The notes under the pieces are model-generated. The model did no database searches, was not told the origin of the DNA, and worked only from the letters and a program-made list of their open reading frames with translations. DNA of 64,000 nucleotides from positions 2,489,614 to 2,553,613 of the forward strand of contig NC_089181.1 in NCBI RefSeq assembly GCF_947507565.1, given 5' to 3'. Both the position numbers and the translations under genes were made by a program. Positions within the stretch are counted from its first letter, which is position 1, and every line of letters starts with the position of its first letter. The stretch is from Oscarella lobularis. Lineage: Eukaryota; Porifera; Homoscleromorpha; Homosclerophorida; Oscarellidae. Shown here in pieces: positions 49,453-59,023 of the stretch.

Positions 49453-49945
49453 CTATTTTTTCGCGTCGGGCGGTCGCTTTTGCTGAACGAGGCTCTCCTT
49501 CAGCTGGCGTTTCCAAACTTCTTCGGGAACGACTTTGGCCCAAGGGGGCGTGGCCGACGCGGGCAAACAGAAGTTACTCATGGCATTTTTGATCAAATCG
49601 GCATGAGCTAGAGACATCGATCGCGTAATTATGCGAGTTCGTAAGAAACCGACCGTTCGACATGCCGCCTGACGTTTCTGCTTTCTTGTTATGACTAGCG
49701 TCGATTTTCTCCAGGTTTGGCTGTTCTTCTTCATCGCATCCGTCTTCCTCCTTTACGAGAAAGACTCTACGCGTCGTTACGATAAACTACACCGATTTTC
49801 TTCTAACATCGCGCCTGTCGTTCTCTTCCTGCTCGAGCGGAACGTATCCGGCCGCGAACGGCTCGCCGTCGTCTTCGTCGTCTTCATCGTCGTCGTCGTC
49901 TGTTTCCGAACTGCACGATTTGTCGTTTTCGATCTTAGAATCCAT
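49453..49945 (-). CDS. MEA1: Male-enhanced antigen 1 homolog
   Basis: Small conserved eukaryotic protein of unclear molecular function. The start at 49945 gives MDSKIENDKSCSSETDDDDD, then an acidic run and GEPFAAGYVPLEQEENDRRD, matching the 'GYSYQPL' area of human MEA1. The second exon reads EEDGCDEEEQPNLEKID. A 45-bp intron joins MSN to AHADLIKNAMSNFCLPASA, and the protein ends TPPWAKVVPEEVWKRQLKES. Human MEA1 has the equivalent EHVELVKRTM...LPAP..PAWA block at its C-terminus. Three exons. Head-to-head with TOMM20, 63 bp between start codons. Confidence 0.82.
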
Positions 49946-50008
49946 GTTTTTTTCATACGAGTCCCGTACGTTCACGTGTTTATCGTTTCTTCTCTCTCCT
50001 TTCGCGTA
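49946..50008. promoter_or_regulatory. Shared promoter region, MEA1 / TOMM20
   Basis: 63 bp between divergent start codons; transcription starts probably overlap or lie in first exons. Arrangement only. Confidence 0.4.
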
Positions 50009-50678
50009 ATGACTGCTAAGGCGATTGCGCTCGGCGTCAGCGCTTGCGGAGTCGTTGGATTTCTTGGCTATTGCATCTATTTCGATCGAAAGAGACGAAG
50101 CGCACCAGACTTCAAGAAGAAACTCCACGAAAGTGAATCCTAGAACAGGATAGGCGTTTTTGCGTGGATATTTACACTTTTGATATAGGACGACAACAAG
50201 CCAAACAACAGAAAACGGAAGATGAAGCGGTACCGTAGAAAGCGAATGATGACGTCACGAGGAAAAAGAACTCGACCTCATTATACTATAGGATGGCTCA
50301 TTGCCCAACATGACAGATCCAGCTGCTATGCAAGAGTATTTCATGAAACAAGTGACAAAAGGAGAAGAAGCTCTGGCGGCTGGCAAGAAAATGATTTATT
50401 TTGTGTACAGTTTATTAATTAATTATAACTTTGTATGCAGGCGATGCGGAAAAGTGCGTAAATCATTTATTGCAGGCTATCCGCGTTTCTGGCAATCCAA
50501 CCCAGCTGCTCCAAATGTTTCAAGGCGCATTACCTCAGCCAGTATTCAAGCTCTTGATGCAACGCCTTCCAACCGTTCTTTCAGGACCTCCACGAGTAAG
50601 CAGTTTGCACCACTTTCCGTCTTATAAACTTCGTTATAGGAATCCGAGAAACAAGCTGCAGACGAAGACGTAGACTAA
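50009..50678 (+). CDS. TOMM20: Mitochondrial import receptor TOM20
   Basis: Outer-membrane receptor that recognises mitochondrial presequences. The start MTAKAIALGVSACGVVGFLG opens the N-terminal membrane anchor, followed directly by YCIYFDRKRRSAPDFKKKLH, the family signature. A second exon gives RRQQAKQQKTEDEA. A third reads MTDPAAMQEYFMKQVTKGEE with the TPR-like receptor helices. A fourth reads EKCVNHLLQAIRVSGNPTQL and LLQMFQGALPQPVFKLLMQR. The end is ESEKQAADEDVD, an acidic tail as in vertebrates. The intron after ALAA starts with GC (GCAAGAAA...TATGCAG), an unusual GC-AG intron; using it keeps the alignment with other TOM20 proteins without gaps. Confidence 0.94.
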
Positions 50679-50744
50679 AAAAATATGGGTAACTGTGCTT
50701 TATCCGGGTAGACTATTCGATTTTTATCCGGGGACGACGAACCA

Positions 50745-51587
50745 ATGGCAGAAGCAGAGCGTTCCTTCGTCAAAACCGTCTTCCGACTGGAGGAAATCGA
50801 CAAGGACCTCTTTCGCGGCGATCACATGCGAAGTGTGTCCATGACGAGAGTATTCGGCGGGCAAATCGCCTCTCAAGCGCTCGTCGCGGCTCAATGCACG
50901 GTCTCCAACGAACAAACCGTCCACTCGCTCCACACCTACTTCCTACGTCCCGGCGACCTCAGCGTACCGATACTCTATCGCGTAACGCATCTGCGCGACG
51001 GGCGCAGTTTCGCGAGTCGTTCCGTAGAAGCGATTCAACGCGGTCGTTTCATCGCGCACGTCGTTCTCTCGTTTCAAACGCCCGAAATCTCGTCGTCGTC
51101 GATCGTACACCAGGTCCCCATGCCGCGCGCGCCCGATCCCGACACCCTCGAAGCGATGATCGATCCGTTTCGCGTACGCGGCTTCGGCGTTTCCGAATCG
51201 AACGATTCCCTTCCGTCGTTCGAATTTCGCGACGCGACGAATTTCGCCGAATGGGCGGCGACGAGACGCGTGTGGCTCAAAGCCGTTAACGCGTCGTTCG
51301 ACAATTCGATTTTTCATTCGGCGCTTTTGGCTCTCATATCCGACTCGTTTTTCATATCCGCCGCCTTGCGCACCCATTCGTCGTTTCAATTCGGCATGGC
51401 GACGTCACTCGATCATTCCATATATTTTCACTCGACGTCGGTTCGAGCCGACGACTGGATTCTGTTTGACGTCGAGAGTTCGAGAGCGAGTAACAATAGG
51501 GCTTTGGGAACGGGTCGATTGTATGCTCGAGACGGGACTCTAATAATGACGGCAGTACAAGAAGCTCTCATAAGGCCTAAACTCTAA
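50745..51587 (+). CDS. ACOT8: Acyl-CoA thioesterase 8 (peroxisomal, TesB type)
   Basis: Hydrolyses a broad range of acyl-CoAs in peroxisomes. Intronless, 280 residues, start MAEAERSFVKTVFRLEEIDK. Double hot-dog fold: LFRGDHMRSVSMTRVFGGQI, ASQALVAAQ, HSLHTYFLRPGDLSVPILYR and RDGRSFASRSVEAIQRGR in the first half. The second half has ALLALISDSFFISAAL (catalytic Asp region), SLDHSIYFHS and RADDWILFDVESSRASNNRA. The C-terminus ends PKL, a weaker variant of the SKL peroxisomal targeting signal. It starts 67 bp after the TOMM20 stop on the same strand; separate promoters are likely. Confidence 0.93.
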   Translation: MAEAERSFVKTVFRLEEIDKDLFRGDHMRSVSMTRVFGGQIASQALVAAQCTVSNEQTVHSLHTYFLRPGDLSVPILYRVTHLRDGRSFASRSVEAIQRGRFIAHVVLSFQTPEISSSSIVHQVPMPRAPDPDTLEAMIDPFRVRGFGVSESNDSLPSFEFRDATNFAEWAATRRVWLKAVNASFDNSIFHSALLALISDSFFISAALRTHSSFQFGMATSLDHSIYFHSTSVRADDWILFDVESSRASNNRALGTGRLYARDGTLIMTAVQEALIRPKL

Positions 51588-51687
51588 TTTAATTTGCTCA
51601 TTGCGAACGGTTATTAGAAAACCTTTATATGTACAGTAATGTAATTGACTGTTGTGGGGGAGCTGCTTCGGCGCACGTGCTTCTGAA

Positions 51688-53518
51688 ATGTCCGAGTCGC
51701 ACCCTCTCATCGAAAGCGACAAAGCTCAAATTCGGCGAAATCGTCGTGCTGCGGCGGCCGAAGACACGACCGTTTTTGCCGGCTCCGACTCGCCTGTTCC
51801 ACCTGCTCTTGGAAAGCGGAAGCAACCGCGTCGACAACGCCGTGACGTTGCCGCTGATCGTTCTTCAACGACGACGAAGATAACGCGACGTCGCGACACG
51901 TTTCGACCCTATTTTATTGTCGTCGTCACGCTTCTCCAAGTTGGGCTCTTCATCTACGAAATGGTGACGTCAGACCTCGCTCCCATATCGTTTACGCCGA
52001 AAACGGGCGAACTCGCTTCGGTTCCGTCATTCGGAAGTTCTCAGAACATAACAGTCGAAAAGAACGTCACGTCCAATTGGTTTATTGGCCCCGATCCCAC
52101 CTATTTGGTTCACACTGGAGCAAAATTTACCTTGGTAAGTACCGCCTTCGTCTCGTGACATTGGTTGCGCCACACATATTCTTACAGTGTATGAGAGAGG
52201 ATACTGGCCTTGTATTGCGTCTACTCGCCGACGGAGAAAAGGAAAAAACGCTGAGGTGTTGCCAATTGAAGGACGGGTCAAATACGTGTGGAATGGTAAC
52301 ACCGCAACAGTGTGAAGAGTGCGAAAAATAAATCCTAAGTTTTCTAAGTAACGCCCGTCTTTCAGCTTCTCTCCTAGTGGTGAAATATTAGGCGGAGCAT
52401 CGCAGTGTTCCGACATTAATCCAGTGTGTTCGGGAGGCATTCCATTGCGGCCATGCTGCATTGGACTCGATGCGGGATGCCGACTAACGTCGAAAGCAGA
52501 ATGCGATTTTCTTGTCGGCTATTGGCACGAGGATCAGGTAATAGTAAAGTTGAAATTTGGTTTGCCTATATCTTGTGTGTTGTCTTAGGTGCTCTGTCGC
52601 GATGTGAACTGCCTTGGTGACATATGTAAAGTCAGCGCCTTCAAAGATACGGTTGATAGTCCGCAGGAGGCTGATCAATGGTATCGATTAATTGTGGCTA
52701 TATTTCTCCACACCGGTAATATAAGGTTATGTCAGTTTCGGTCATAATAATAACGTTGTGTGAATAAGGGGTTGTTCATATTGTTTTGGTGCTTATATTT
52801 CAGCTGTGGCTTGGAATCACATTAGAACGCCAGTATGGGTGAGTGAATCCCTCTGACATCATTGCTTAGGACTATTTTGCTATTGAAGGTGGTTAGCTGT
52901 TGGTATTATCTATCTGACAAGTGGCATTGGTGGCTACGTTATCAGTGGCATTTTCGATCCGGATGCTCAATCAGTATAAATCGGTTTTACCTTAGATTGA
53001 TCTCATTATCTCTAAGTTTCCCAGGTTGGCGCGTCCGGTGCTCTGCTCGGACTGCTCGGCATGAAATTCGTCAATCTTTTCATGTCTTGGAGCGAGGAAA
53101 AGAATCCGTGCTGTCAGCTAATTAATCTCTTTTTTGATACGGCCCTCGCTTTAGGTAAGATAAATAGTTTTCTCTATAGCGCTATTCTCCTTTCTTTGTA
53201 GCCATTGGAACTACGCCGTACGTGGACAATTTCGCTCACGTTGGAGGATTCGTATTTGGCCTTCTCACGTCATTTCTCTTCGTGCCCTTTGTGAAGTATC
53301 GTCGACCTCAGAATGCTCGAAAGCAACGAAGCTGCGCCTGCGTCTTCTGTCTAATCTTTATTTTTCTGCCGCTTCTCTTCTGCCTCTTCTTCATGAGCTT
53401 CGTCATATTCTACCACACGCAGAACACGGACTTCTGCTCGTGGTGCCACTACATCAACTGCGTTCCCTACGTGACGAATTTCTGCGAGGAAGGCTTCACA
53501 AGTCTCGTTCCAACGTAA
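51688..53518 (+). CDS. RHBDF: iRhom/RHBDF-like rhomboid with catalytic Ser and His retained
   Basis: Rhomboid-family membrane protein with iRhom architecture. A basic cytosolic N-terminus leads to TM1 (FIVVVTLLQVGLFIYEMV), then a long Cys-rich lumenal iRhom homology domain (WFIGPDPTYLVHTGAKFTL, CCQLKDGSNTCGMVTPQQCE, CDFLVGYWHEDQ, LCRDVNCLGDICKVS). The six-TM rhomboid core includes QWYRLIVAIFLHTGVVHIVL, SGIGGYVISGIFDPDA, VGASGALLGLLGMKFVNLF and VDNFAHVGGFVFGLLTSFLF. The C-terminus is PYVTNFCEEGF. Vertebrate iRhoms read GPAG in place of GxSG and are inactive. Here GASG gives a Ser (codon 53034-53036), and His 53237-53239 follows. The N-terminus is short compared with vertebrate iRhoms. The TM2 HxxxN block is not intact. 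Confidence 0.9.
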
Positions 53519-53582
53519 AAAAAAAAACGACGAGCAAGATCACAACTGTCATTTTTGGAGTCAAAATTATATACTACACCTC

Positions 53583-54119
53583 TTACAACAGCACCTCAAA
53601 AATGAATTTTAATATGACGATTAGCGTTTCTACAAAAGAACTGCTACCAGTACTTTCTTCGTTTCCATGACTACTAGCGACGACGTTCTCAGCGGAGCCG
53701 AGAACCTCATTTACTTCATCCACAGTCAAAAGACCGGCAAGCACGCTTAGCTGGTAGCTCGTCTCCGAATAGACCACGTGACCCAGAACACCGATCACAA
53801 TCGGCGTCTTCAGCGAACCCACTTCGACGACGACGACCTCGCGCCCGTACGTCGCCGACGACATGTTGTAAGAGAGATCGCGATAGTGCGGTTTGCGATC
53901 GTCTTCGGCGATGTAGAGATCGGCGTCGCCGGTCAGCGTGTCGACGACGATTGTTACGTCGAATTTCGGCGTGATCGGATAGTAGGCGAAATTGTCGCCG
54001 CTCACGCGACCGCGAAGCGTTTGAAGCAGGGATTTGCGCTCGATCGAGTCGGCCAAAGCCGATAGATGCGTGCAATCGAGTAGGGAGACGACGAGAACGA
54101 AGGCGAAGGCGACGATCAT
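53583..54119 (-). CDS. C6orf120: UPF0669 / C6orf120 homolog, secreted
   Basis: Intronless gene of 178 residues. Signal peptide MIVAFAFVLVVSLLDCTHLS. The conserved part is TIVVDTLTGDADLYIAEDDR, DLSYNMSSATYGREVVVVEV and TPIVIGVLGHVVYSETSYQL. The C-terminal hydrophobic end VETLIVILKFIFEVLL resembles the human 'ILISILKLVLEILF' end. Human C6orf120 is an ER/secreted glycoprotein linked to CD4 T-cell apoptosis; its molecular role is not settled. The gene converges on the iRhom-like gene and is head-to-head with HMBS. Confidence 0.88.
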   Translation of the reverse strand: MIVAFAFVLVVSLLDCTHLSALADSIERKSLLQTLRGRVSGDNFAYYPITPKFDVTIVVDTLTGDADLYIAEDDRKPHYRDLSYNMSSATYGREVVVVEVGSLKTPIVIGVLGHVVYSETSYQLSVLAGLLTVDEVNEVLGSAENVVASSHGNEESTGSSSFVETLIVILKFIFEVLL

Positions 54120-54282
54120 TCGTAGAGGTCTCTTTTCGTGGAGTACTCACTCAAGTAGCCAGCACGGTATGCTCGCTGATGAATTCCTGACGATGAGAAT
54201 TGTTGTCTCGCTTCTGGAGTCGTTTGGCTCAAAACTAGATTTCAGAAAATCCCGGACGCGTTCTTTTGTTTCCCGGAGGTTC

Positions 54283-55335
54283 ATGGCCGATCGACGTCGT
54301 GACATTGTCGTGGGATCGCGCAAGAGCGAACTGGCGATGATCCAGTCGCGAACGATTATCGCCGCGCTCGAACGACTCGACCCGACCCGCCGATTCACCT
54401 TGACGGGCATTTCGACGACGGGCGATCGCGTTCTCGACGTCGCCTTGTCGAAAATCGGCGAAAAGAGCCTCTTCACCAAAGAACTCGAAGTCGCGCTCGC
54501 CGACAGGCGCGTCGACATCGTCGTCCACTCGCTCAAAGATCTCCCGACCCTTCTTCCGCCCGGCATGACGATCGGCGCCGTCCATCGACGCGACGATCCG
54601 CGCGACGCCGTCGTCGTGCGTCCCGATCACGCACGTGCCGATCGACGCACCCTAGCCGCGTTGCCACGCGACGCGACGATTGGCACGTCGTCGTTGCGTC
54701 GAATCGCGCAACTGCGCCACGCCTACCCGCATTTGACGTTTTCCGACGTGCGCGGCAATTTGAACACGCGCCTGCGTAAATTAGACGACGGCGTCGCGTA
54801 CGACGCGCTCGTGCTCGCCGTTTCCGGATTGGAACGCATGGGTTGGAGTGAGCGTATCAGTCAGACGTTGGATGTCGATTCGTGTCTCTATGCCGTTAGC
54901 CAGGGCGCGTTGGCCGTCGAGACGCGTTCGGATGATCACGATATATTGAACTTATTAGCTTCGTTGAATTGCGTGGAGACGGCAATTGGCTGTGCCGCCG
55001 AGCGAGCCTTTTTGAGGAAGTTAGAGGGCGGGTGCAGCGTTCCTGTCGGCGTGAGCACGTCGCTTGACGAGAATGGGCAAAAATTGACAATGCATGGCAT
55101 TGTGTGCAGTCTGGATGGATCAGAACGTGTGAAGAGCTGTCTCGGCGTCGATTTACCTGCCATCGACTCAAGTGCAAAGGAGCTATGCGAAACAGGCGGC
55201 ATGTCTGTGACCAAAGGCAGTTTAGCTGCTATTCAAAAATCCGAACAGCTGGGTGAAGAATTGGCTGCCTGTTTACTGGGGCTAGGGGCTGGACCTATTC
55301 TTGTAGCGGCTCGTGCAGCCACTGAAAAGAACTAG
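54283..55335 (+). CDS. HMBS: Hydroxymethylbilane synthase (porphobilinogen deaminase)
   Basis: Third enzyme of heme synthesis; joins four porphobilinogen units. Intronless. Blocks: IVVGSRKSELAMIQSRTI, STTGDRVLDVALSKIGEKSL, FTKELEVALADRRVDIVVHS, LKDLPTLLPPGMTIGAV, IGTSSLRRIAQLR, FSDVRGNLNTRLRKLDDG and AVSGLERMGWSERISQ. The dipyrromethane cofactor Cys lies in RKLEGGCSVPVGVS. The start at MADRRRDIVVG (54283) matches cytosolic enzymes. The frame is also open upstream with ATGs at 54169 and 54193, which would add an Arg-rich leader and start only 50 bp from the C6orf120 start codon on the other strand. Confidence 0.95.
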   Translation: MADRRRDIVVGSRKSELAMIQSRTIIAALERLDPTRRFTLTGISTTGDRVLDVALSKIGEKSLFTKELEVALADRRVDIVVHSLKDLPTLLPPGMTIGAVHRRDDPRDAVVVRPDHARADRRTLAALPRDATIGTSSLRRIAQLRHAYPHLTFSDVRGNLNTRLRKLDDGVAYDALVLAVSGLERMGWSERISQTLDVDSCLYAVSQGALAVETRSDDHDILNLLASLNCVETAIGCAAERAFLRKLEGGCSVPVGVSTSLDENGQKLTMHGIVCSLDGSERVKSCLGVDLPAIDSSAKELCETGGMSVTKGSLAAIQKSEQLGEELAACLLGLGAGPILVAARAATEKN

Positions 55336-55392
55336 TCAATAGTGTCTGTGTCTCTCCACGTTTTGTTTAGTTTTAGCGTGCGCTAGTGCGAA

Positions 55393-58300
55393 ATGAATTC
55401 TATCGCCGAAGCGTTTGTTCGGCAGCGCAGCGTTCCGGACTGGAACATCGACACGATTCAGAACCAGTCTGCACTTCTATTAGGAGTAGGCGGCATCGGA
55501 TGTACGATTGCACTTGCTTTATGGTATAAACGGTCGGGTCGATGAACAACCTTGAGACCTCTTCTTCTCTTTAGCCGACTGGGAATCAAAAAACTTCACC
55601 TGCTCGACATGGACGTTGTCGATGCGACGAATTTGAATCGACAGGTAACTAAATAAAAAATAAATAATTCAAATAATTATTATATTCTTAGGTGCTCTAT
55701 TCGGCATCAGATGTCGGTCGCAAGAAAGTGGAGGCGGCTCGAGCCGGCCTGGCAGCGCACAATCTCCAGACAACACTCGTAGCTCATGACGTCGACGCCA
55801 TTGCCAAATGGGATCACGTCGTCGAATTGGCGAAGGAGTCAACCGTTGTTTTCAATGGGATCGATCACGGCGGCTATTTTGATTATGCTGTGACGTCGTT
55901 GTGCATTCGCCTCAGATGTCATTACGTGACGGCGAGTTCATACGGGCACACAGCCATTGCGGAAAATTTTCCGGTACCAAAACGCGTAGGAACCGGTAAG
56001 ATGACTGACTGACTGAGGGTTTTGGAATCCAACTAGTTACGCAATAAATTGTTCAAGGGCCATGTTGGGCATGTAACAATAGTCCAACAAATCAGGAGAT
56101 ATTGGACAAATTGGCTCCTCAAAAGATTATCTCCTACTCGAATTTGAATTTTGTTCCCAAGGTAAATCGTTTAGAAATGCGCGTTTGCGTCTCTCAGTTT
56201 CTCGTCTTTGTATCCAGGATACGCACATGCCTGGATCGCAGAGCTATGGATCGTCCGTTCTAGTCGCTTCCTTAGCCGCTCATCAGGCCGTCACCGCTTG
56301 GGCAAACAGCTTGTTCGAATTCGATACTATTCCCCACTGGGTCACATTCAACTTGAGAACGTTTGAAATGTTCTCCTACAAAGTCGAACAGAATTCTCAT
56401 TGCCGATTGTGTTGTGTGACGTCGGAGGAGAAGGAGGATCTCAAGCGCTCTTCTACAGCTCTCAACGCGAGAACGCTGTCAATCTACTTTGGTCGTCATG
56501 GCAAGGTTTCTCTTCGCGAAGTCGGCGGATCCGTTCGAGAGTACGCGAGTGGCTGCTTGAAAGAAGAGCCGAGTGAAGTGAGAGATAAACAATCAGAATA
56601 TCACGTCACTTATTGCTTTCTATAGGAATTGTGCAAAGCAGCTCACAGTCGGCTCAGCCCGCTAGCGGAGCTGGGCACGGAGTATGAAAACGTCTACGTG
56701 CCAGCTACACCGTCAACTGACCTTGTAGAGAGGTAAGCCTTTGTTTGGTCAGGCTATTGTTAGTTCATACATTCTACTAGTGGCTTTAATGAAGTGAAAG
56801 GTGGTCTTGGTGGTATGCTGTCGAAGCCCCTTCTAAAGGCAGCTGAAGGTTCCTTCAAGGCAATACCCAGGTAAATCATCTGTACTATAATTAAAATAGA
56901 AGTCACCTTTGTTCTAGTGGTGTTCGGTCGGCAATTCTGATCAACGACTCCAAAGGAATCTGTTATCGTCTAAAGGGTTGCGGTTGCTACACCGATTCCG
57001 GCGAATTTCGCGTTCCCTTTCCGTCGCAGCCTATTGAGGTAGCGTGTGCAGTGACGACGTCGCTGCCGTCCACATAAGTCGCGCTTATTGCAGAGTAAGA
57101 CAAGTGGCATCGAAATCAAGGGCTGCTGCTTCAAACACACGGCGGAAAGAGAACTGGTAAGTTTGACGCAGATACACGAGCATAGAGAATAAGACTACGC
57201 TAGTTCATGACGGAAAAAGTCGGTCGTCTTCTCGCTCCCCACGGACTCAAAGCGGGAAATGATCCTCTGGGTGCCTTTGCATATAGCCTGGGTGACGACG
57301 AGCCCTTTCCCAAAGTACGTAGCCTCGCTGGCTGGATTTTAAATTATCATAGATTTTAGATTCCAAAGTACTGCTGCGTGTACAAAACGATTGGGGAGAA
57401 ACGACTCGCTTCCGACCTCTTGGCGGGTTTGGAGCGTTTACTTCCAAGTCTAATACCCAATTTAGAACTAGATCAGGTAAATTAATTAACCATCATCTTC
57501 TTGTCCTTATTACAATTGTTCGTCTCGTAGATACTTTCGTTGTTTCCAGAACGTCGACTCCAAGGGAAAAGGTAGGATTCGTTTGCTGCACACTCGAGCA
57601 AGTATTAGCTAGTTGATTTTCTGTAGCGTACAAGCAACCTGGCGTGCTTGCTGTACATCGGACAACGTATATAATCGACTCTCTTTCTCCATTTCTGATC
57701 TCGTTTTGTTTTCAGTTATCGCCAATAGATATGTGCTGCCATCCCTTAGACGAGGTAGGCTCCTGCGAGAAGTTTGTTCATATTCCTAGCCTTTCTGCCT
57801 AGTCTGCTCCTGACACTCGTGCACGTGGAAGCGACGCTTTAGAACTCTGCAATGATCTGAAAAAGGTTTGCATTAGAGTTCTTTTTCGTTGGCCCTACGA
57901 TTATATTACTGCAGGTACTGCCGCTTGTGGAGGAACTAAAACTAAAGTGAGTCGTGGTTTTCTCAATACCTATCATTTTTCAACTTTGCTACAGGTACGG
58001 ATCATGTCTTGCCTTGCTTTACTGGCGTCTTGGCCGAGAGGCGGGTTTCTTTAAACGTCTCTTAGAGGTGCATTGCTTCGCAATAGGAAAAATTTATACC
58101 AGTTACTTTTTTTTTAATTAGGATAACTCTATCAGCTGGGGCTACTTCATTGACCACAATCCCTTTGAGCCACACTGCAACAGCCATCCGAATAATTTCG
58201 TTCTTGTCCCCGAGGTTAGTTTAGCATGCTTGATACGTATCTCTTGTCTGCTTCATTGTGCGTATATGTAGGCTTTGGAAGGGGAAGGGGGCCAGTTGTT

Positions 58301-58742
58301 GGCTCCTGTTGATTTTGACCTTGCCTTTAGTAAATCGGCAAGTAGACGTGCTATGCAGAGAGTTTCTCTCTAAGTGCCGACGTTTTAGACTTTCTTTTCG
58401 CCGTACACCGGCAATCCGGACGCTGATCTCTTCGACTCGTGGATTGCCAGTGAGCACGCCGAAATGGAGCGTGCACTTGGCGGAGAGCAGGCAAATTCAG
58501 GCGTTCAGGTTAGAATGCAATAGAGACTAAGTGCTGATTATGCATGTCTTTTTTAGATGAATGAAACGGAGCTGCTACCGCCACCACACGCGGCCCTCAA
58601 ATGGGGTCTCAGAGATACGCTTTTGGCCGGCTACAGATCTGCCTACGCCAAGCTGCCGGATTGTCATCCTATTCCGGACTGTTTGCAAACACCGGTACGA
58701 CGTCTTGTTGATCTCGTTCTGCTGCTTGGCAACGAGCATTAG
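55393..58742 (+). CDS. ThiF/E1-like protein with a kinase-like C-terminal half, family not recognised
   Basis: The N-terminal part (about residues 1-260) is a Rossmann ThiF/MoeB/E1 adenylation domain: SALLLGVGGIGCTIALALC, LLDMDVVDATNLNRQVLYSA and VFNGIDHGGYFDYAV, with Cys pairs PCWAC and CRLCC that could bind zinc. The catalytic cysteine is not evident. The long rest, in about ten small exons, has ILINDSKGICYRLKGCGCYT, EIKGCCFKHTAERELFMTEK, KIPKYCCVYKTIGEKRLASD, then HCNSHPNNFVLVPE and LLAPVDFDLAF. These last two recall the HxDxxxxN loop and the metal-binding Asp of APH/choline-kinase-like folds, with D to N at the first site. It ends KWGLRDTLLAGYRSAY... at 58742. Exon phases chain without stops, so this looks like one gene. 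The kinase-like idea is an inference. Confidence 0.7.
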
Positions 58743-59023
58743 ACTCGTCACGTGATTACAATGGCTGCTGATGCGTTTCAATTCTAACCGTTTTCATGGC
58801 TCGTTTGCTCTGCCCCAACTGCAGTTTTACGTGCTCGAAGCCCCTTATGTCTCCGTCTCCGCACTGTGTACTGCAATTGATCACCCAGGACGACGTACTC
58901 CACGTAAGACTGTTTTCAATTAATTATACAACGCTATTTAGTTTGCATACACCTTCTGGACATACCGACGAGGCAGATGAAGAGCTTTCCGATGTCGCCA
59001 TTCACCTCCGGGCCCCGAGGTGA

